Positions 30,201 through 36,600 of a DNA stretch of 64,000 nt are shown one piece after another. The notes beneath the pieces were generated by a model, which was given only the letters and a program-made list of their open reading frames with translations, was not told where the DNA came from and made no database searches. Source of the DNA: Sinotaia quadrata. Lineage: Eukaryota; Mollusca; Gastropoda; Architaenioglossa; Viviparidae. The stretch lies in the NCBI GenBank assembly GCA_028829895.1, contig CM054179.1, positions 113,837,721 through 113,901,720 on the forward strand, in the 5' to 3' direction. Positions within the stretch are counted from its first letter, which is position 1; every line of letters begins with the position of its first letter. The position numbers and the translations under genes are program-made.

Positions 30201-33200
30201 GTTCTTAAGTTCATATATATGTGTGGCGGAAAGGGGGTTCTACGTGTGCGCCTTGGTTATTAATATTTTAATTAATCACTTTCATGCCAATCGCTCACAA
30301 CCTCCTAAAGGGTCTTATGCGGTCTGAGAGTGACTAGGTCAAGCCTTGAGCAGTCCGTCAGTCGATGACCGTCTCCCAAGTGTTACCTGTCTCAGAATAG
30401 TGACTACACTGTGTTTATCTTGTCAGTCGTTCTATCACTATTCCGGCCCTACCACAAATCTCTCATCACTGTCGAAGATGGGAACTATTTTAAAACATGT
30501 GTCTAGACCGTCTTCTCAATTGTCTTATGTCATTGGCTGCCCCCACCCATCCTCTACACATGTACCTCCAAGAAATGAAGGAGGAAATAGTTTTAAAAGA
30601 AAACAATTTATTAAAAGAAATAAAGATAACAATTTCAATAAATTTACATTGAATCCAAATCACACACTAGGCGATTTCGAAATCACAAATCTCGTAAGAC
30701 TTCCAGAATTACAATTAATAAAAAGATATATCAATATAGTTTTAGAGAATAATTATTAGAGAATTCCGTGTGACATTATCATATACTTTAGTTAAGCTTA
30801 CACAATTACTCTTCATACATAAGCCAACTACATAGTCAACACTTTAGAAAATATAGAGAAATTACATAGAGAATCAGACATAGAACAAGGAATGAAAATC
30901 ACAGAAACATGTACAGATTACACAGAAAGTTCATGTAATTGAATCACCTGATTATGGCCTTGTTCTGTTGTAGCCTCGTTCTCGGCAGGGTGGCTGACAA
31001 TTTAATGTCTCGTGGTTTTAGCCCGCCTGGTGACGTAAATGAATGTTCCGTGAATTACACAACAATTTGTCCATAGAAAGTTAAATAAAGTCTGTAATTT
31101 GTAATCCTTTCACAGACACTGATAACATATAGTCATCCACAGTTCAGTATACTCAATTTCACTGGTTAGGCAGTTTATCCACGTAGTACAAGTGGGTCAG
31201 ACTCACGCTCCTCGCAGCAGCCCACTTCGTAATACTGTCTCCCTTGATGGTCCTGATACAAACAGAATCCACAAGCAGTTTTACTCCACACTGGTCCTAA
31301 ACACATGTAGAGACCAAGTGGCAGTACTCGTTGTCAACACTAGACAACTGGAACTTGAGACGCCAGGATCAACTGGTACAATCCAGAAATGAATAACTGA
31401 AGACAATGCGTACTGACAAGTACGCACGCTCGTGTGTCGTATGGAGCTGGACACATGGAACTGAGCTCCTGGAACTGGACGGCTTGAACTGCAATAGATC
31501 AATGTAATGGCGCATATCAGGATCATGCTTTAAAATTCTGTGATCTGTACTTACATTTCTATTTCTCATTACAATTCCTTTTAACAATTTAATTTATCTG
31601 ATTCTCTCTCTAAACGAAATAAAAGCATTATAGTTTAAATTCGTTATATTTACAAGAAGCATGATTCAACATTATTAAAAAATCAAATGTAAAAATCATC
31701 CACAACACAATCTCCTACATCGGACATACCTTCCTTAGTTCTGACCATGAGCCGGCACGGGACTCAAACTTGTGTAAAAGAGTGTAGAGGATTTTTAGTC
31801 TGCTCTTTTATCCATTTTCAGAGGTCATGGAAGTTTCTAGAATTTCTTAGCCTCTGGCTATGACTTGTTTTTCTTCCTGTGCCTATTGACTCCATAGTCA
31901 TGGCTGAATGCACACACATAATAGACTGAGTGTGTGTGGTGCCAGGAATATGCCCATGTTACATAAGAATTTGTGACCTGTAATTCCAACTCCCTTTATT
32001 TGTAGATATGGGTCGATGTTGTTTACGTCAAAACAAATCTTACTCAGACTTGAATTGTGAAATTCAAATCAAAATTTGATTTACAAATTTTGAAAATTAA
32101 CGAAATTAATTATATTAATTAAATTAATTGGGTAATTAGCATTTTTTCCGTTTACAATATGCTATCTTTATTTTTCAATTAGAATGAAAAAATATTGTGT
32201 TTATTTTTTTAAAATTAGAATCGTGTTAATTGCAATATTCACTGAGTCAAATTTAACCGCCTTGATGTTTCCTATAACACACACACACACACACACACAC
32301 AAATACAAATTTTTTAAAATGTTTATTATTCTTTTGTTATATGTATATTTTTTTTAATGTGAAGATTAAATAAAGTATCGATATCAAATTATTGACTATG
32401 AGGTTACTTATTACCAGAGAGACCCAATTTCGGCCATCCCGTTATATTACCATTGAACTGAACCGTGTGATCCGGTTGATCTCTGACCTTTCTTATCTCA
32501 CATAGCAATTGGTCATAACACAATCTCCCAAGTTCGAAGTTGAAGGACGTACACTGAAAACATAGTCCAATCTTTTGTTACGTAAACTAAAACACTCTCC
32601 CTCAGCTTCATGCATGCTACTGTTCAATTAAACCAAAGAACAACAACATAACTTTAATTTTAAAATAATGATTATATTTTAAAGTGTATTTTCTCTTTTA
32701 AAAACTTTCTTTGTGATGTAGACGATAGTTTTATATTTTCAAGAAATGCTTATGTCGCACGCTCGCTTGCCTAAAAATGCGACCTTGAGCATAAATGAGC
32801 AAACCTTATACAAAATTTCCCTTCACGTACATCGGGTCGCGGTATGAATTACTTCCAGGACAATGATCATAGCCTAGCAGCTAAACTGTTGAATAAATGC
32901 GTTGCTTTCGGGTGCTCGAGCACCAGTAGAGAACGTCGCAAACGTCATTTTCGTGACGATTTTCTTCATTCAAGACTGCACACGTTATGCCTACGTATAC
33001 TTGTCAAATAAACTAAATAAAACAGTAGCCAAAGAGTTTTATTGAACAATATACATATTTGTAAAGCCTTGTATCTGATTATGACCACTATCCCATATTC
33101 ATGTGATTTTTCACGTAAACTTTAATATATATATATTTTGTTTACAAGCATATATCATATTATAAAGTATTTTCAATTATAAAACTCTTAACTGGAGTAT

Positions 33201-33625
33201 GCTAGATATTTGGCTGCAACATTTATTTTTAATTTTAAAAACCTAAGTTAAGTAAAATGAACAGCAAGAATTAGCCTTTTGTTTATTGTATTAATTGAAT
33301 TTGCACAAACGTTTTTAGGCACAAACCTTGTAAGTCAACAGGGCAAAAACAAAAATTTTAATTTCCATATGACTGAATTAAGTGTCTATGCTTGTTTATG
33401 AGTGTAAAGATTATTGTTTCTACACATGTTATAGAAGTTGTTAAATGGATCAGCTCTAATTATAAAGTGTTTTTTCTCAATAAATATTTTATTACTAATA
33501 TCTCTATAAATTAAATGATCTCATTCAATTTTAAAGAACATGTATTTTTTTAAAATCGTTAAAGATAAATATCTATACTTACATGAAAATATACTCTTTT
33601 AATTACTAAAAATTGTGCATGCAAT

Positions 33626-33660
<35 letters not shown>

Positions 33661-36600
33661 ATGTGCATGCATTTTGAACAAACTCTGAATATGTTTGCTA
33701 TGGTAAATATTGCAACTAAAAATAATTTTGTAACTGACTTGAAATAATGATATTGCAGCAGTAAGACTGGATTTGTAGAGTTATAATAAAGACTGTTAAA
33801 ATATTTTAATAAAACAAGTCACCATATAATGTGTAGTAGAACTATATATTTACAAGAATAATAACAAAATATAGGGTAAGCTGAGCAAGTCCTTTGTTTA
33901 ATAGCTTTATATCTTGGATACTGAAATCCAGTAAGCACACTTGTAAGGTATTCTGGCAAATTATTGAACATTTTTCTTTTTGTTGGTCATTGTTGTTACT
34001 ATTCTTTCTACCATTGATGATTTGCAGCATCCGATATATATAGGGTTATGGTCTTGTTTGTTGTCTGGTTATTATTATATTTTGGGGAGGTGAGTTTAGT
34101 CTAGATCAGTTTTTAGTAGCGGTTCTAAGATATTATCAGTATAAAAAAATAACTTTTGTACTAGGAGTTTACAAAACAGTAATGCATTCCCAAGCTAGTT
34201 TCTAGACCATTGGGTGAGTAGTGTTTAGATGTATTTAGCAGTATTCTGGGATGAGGAGAAAGGAGTGGCACCTGTAATGTTCTTGTTATTTTTTCTGTCC
34301 ACTTCAATGTCTGGATTGGATGAATCACTTTCAGAGGAGAAAGAAAGAAAGATACTATTTTTTCATTCAGGGTTTTTCTTTTGTGGTGATTTTTGCTGTT
34401 TGTTAGTTATGCTGGTTTTTTAACAACTGCCTTTTACATTTAGCTAGTATAACAAAAATAATCTTAGCCATTAGCCAGTCTTATGTTGTGATATACATTA
34501 AGGTGATTCTAAATTTTTATAGTCATACTTTGTATTTTATGTATATAAGTTAGTATGGCTTATTTCATATATTTATTTGTTTAGATTATTTTTCCCTTTT
34601 GGTTCTGTTGTAGGAAAACCTTTATTTGTTTTGCCCTATATCCTGTGGTGACATGGATATATAGGTGTAAACTAGAACATTACTTTGAATTACATTAAAA
34701 GTATACAGAAATGGATAATGACAGTGGGGTACATGAAAAGCATAGTGAGATATAATAACATCTAGACACATTGAAAAAATATATATATACAGATAATGAC
34801 ACTGCAGCACAAGGAAAGAATATAGAGGCAGATAATGACAGTGAAGCAGATTGAAAGTATATAGAGATGGATAATGACAGTGAAGCAGATTGAAAGTTTA
34901 TAGAAACAGATAATGACAGTGAAGCAGATTGAAAATATATAGAAACAGATAATGACATTGAAGAAGATTGAAAGTATATAGAAACAGATAATGACATTGA
35001 AGCAGATTGAAAGTATATAGAAACAGATAATGACATTGAAGCAGATTGAAAGTATATAGAGACAGATAATGACAGTGAAGCAGATTGAAAGTATATAGAG
35101 AGATAATGACACTGAAGCATACTGAAAGCACATAGAGACAGATAATGACAGTGAAGAATATTGAAGGTACATAGAGACAGATAATAAAGTAAATAATAGT
35201 AAAGCATATTGAAAGTGTTTGCCTTTATGTTCTACAACTTCTAGTTTTCCCAAACCTTGCCAGAGATGACAGTAAATCATAGAGGCTTTAACAGTAAATT
35301 TTTAAATATTAATTTCTAGATTATCAGGTTCATAATGCTTTTTAAAAATGTATTATGCCTTAGTTTAGTTTTTTTTTTTAAAATACTTTGAAAAAGTATG
35401 TAATCTTTTACATTGCTGTAGAAATTTAAATGTACATCGTTGCATTTGTAGATAGACAAGCAGGCAGGCAGAGAGATGGATATTATGTTATTACAATTAT
35501 TTTTAGTGCTATTTCTGCATTTACTAATGATTTTGAACTTGTAAAGTTGTATTTATGTTTCAGTGTTTTGTGTTAAAATATTTTATTACATTCATTGTAA
35601 TATAAAATTAATTATGTTTATTTTAGAAAGTCAACCAATTGGATATAGTTGTAGAGAATCAAGGTCGTGTCAACTTTATTAAGTTTGGCTCCAACCTTCT
35701 TAATGAAGAACGCAAAGGTAAAAAGAAATTTAACATTGAAGTGTTTATAGGTTCATTTTTTAACATATGAAAATATGAAATGAAAATTATTTATTTCTTG
35801 CTGTTTAAGTAAATCAGGAAGGTAGAATGTAAGAAAAGGAAAGATAGATGTATAGAAGTACAGGGAGTTGTAATTAGTAATAAAAGTAAATCAGGAAGGT
35901 AGAATGTAAGAAAAGGAAAGATAGATGTATAGAAGTACAGGGAGTTGTAATTAGTAATAAATTAATCTCTGTAAGAGTTATGCAGGAATAAAATTCTTTT
36001 TAGAACTCATTTATTAAATAAAGTATTTTATTTAAAATTTGATTTCTTGTTGCATTGTCTGTTAATGCATACATTTTAAAATGATTTTTATAAATGATCT
36101 TCACCCTCATATTATGTTGTATATTCAGGGTTAAATGGAGAAGTCAAGTTAGATGGCAAATATGTATTAGACTGGACAGCCCTCGCTCTGGACTTTGACG
36201 ATGACTTGATTGACAGGTACGCATTATTGCTGAATTTTATTAAAGTACTGTTGTTATTATTATTTTAACACAGCACTCTTGGAATGGAGAGGGGTAGAGA
36301 AGTCATGAGAGGGAATGGAAAGAAATAAGAGTAGTTATGTTATATTAATGTTAATAGCAATGTGATCAGTGCTTTCCAAAGTGGTGGTCCATTGACCGGT
36401 GCTGGTCTGTGAGTCACAGTGATCAGTCCACAACCACCATCCAGGAACTAAAAGAAATGTAATATTCTATAGTGTCATAGTTTGCACTTGTAAGCACAAA
36501 CAACTTTAAACTTAGGCAATAATGGGCAGACGGCAACATGCATGTGAACATTCTTTGCAAACAAGCTTTTAGTGTTGATATATCATGTTTTATTATTAAC

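Larger units (their letters stand above)
21332..35626 (+). other. intron 12 (14.3 kb)
   Basis: By far the largest intron and the site of most mobile and repetitive DNA inside the gene; the clear blocks are listed separately. The stretches 21.3-24.0, 26.0-27.5 and 33.0-34.6 kb are AT-rich with no supportable gene. A short threefold repeat of tactaaaatacatatttctt lies at 24060-24205. Confidence 0.9.

Noticed and set aside
31741..31775. Minus-strand AGTTTGAGTCCCGTGCCGGC resembling a tRNA T-arm or B box
   Set aside because: No A box at the right distance and no cloverleaf could be drawn; probably part of a retroelement.
34695..35280. Minus-strand open frames of 170-172 codons, the longest in the window
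   Set aside because: They are translations of the 39-bp minisatellite, open in three overlapping frames because the period is a multiple of three; no start context, splice sites or family motif.
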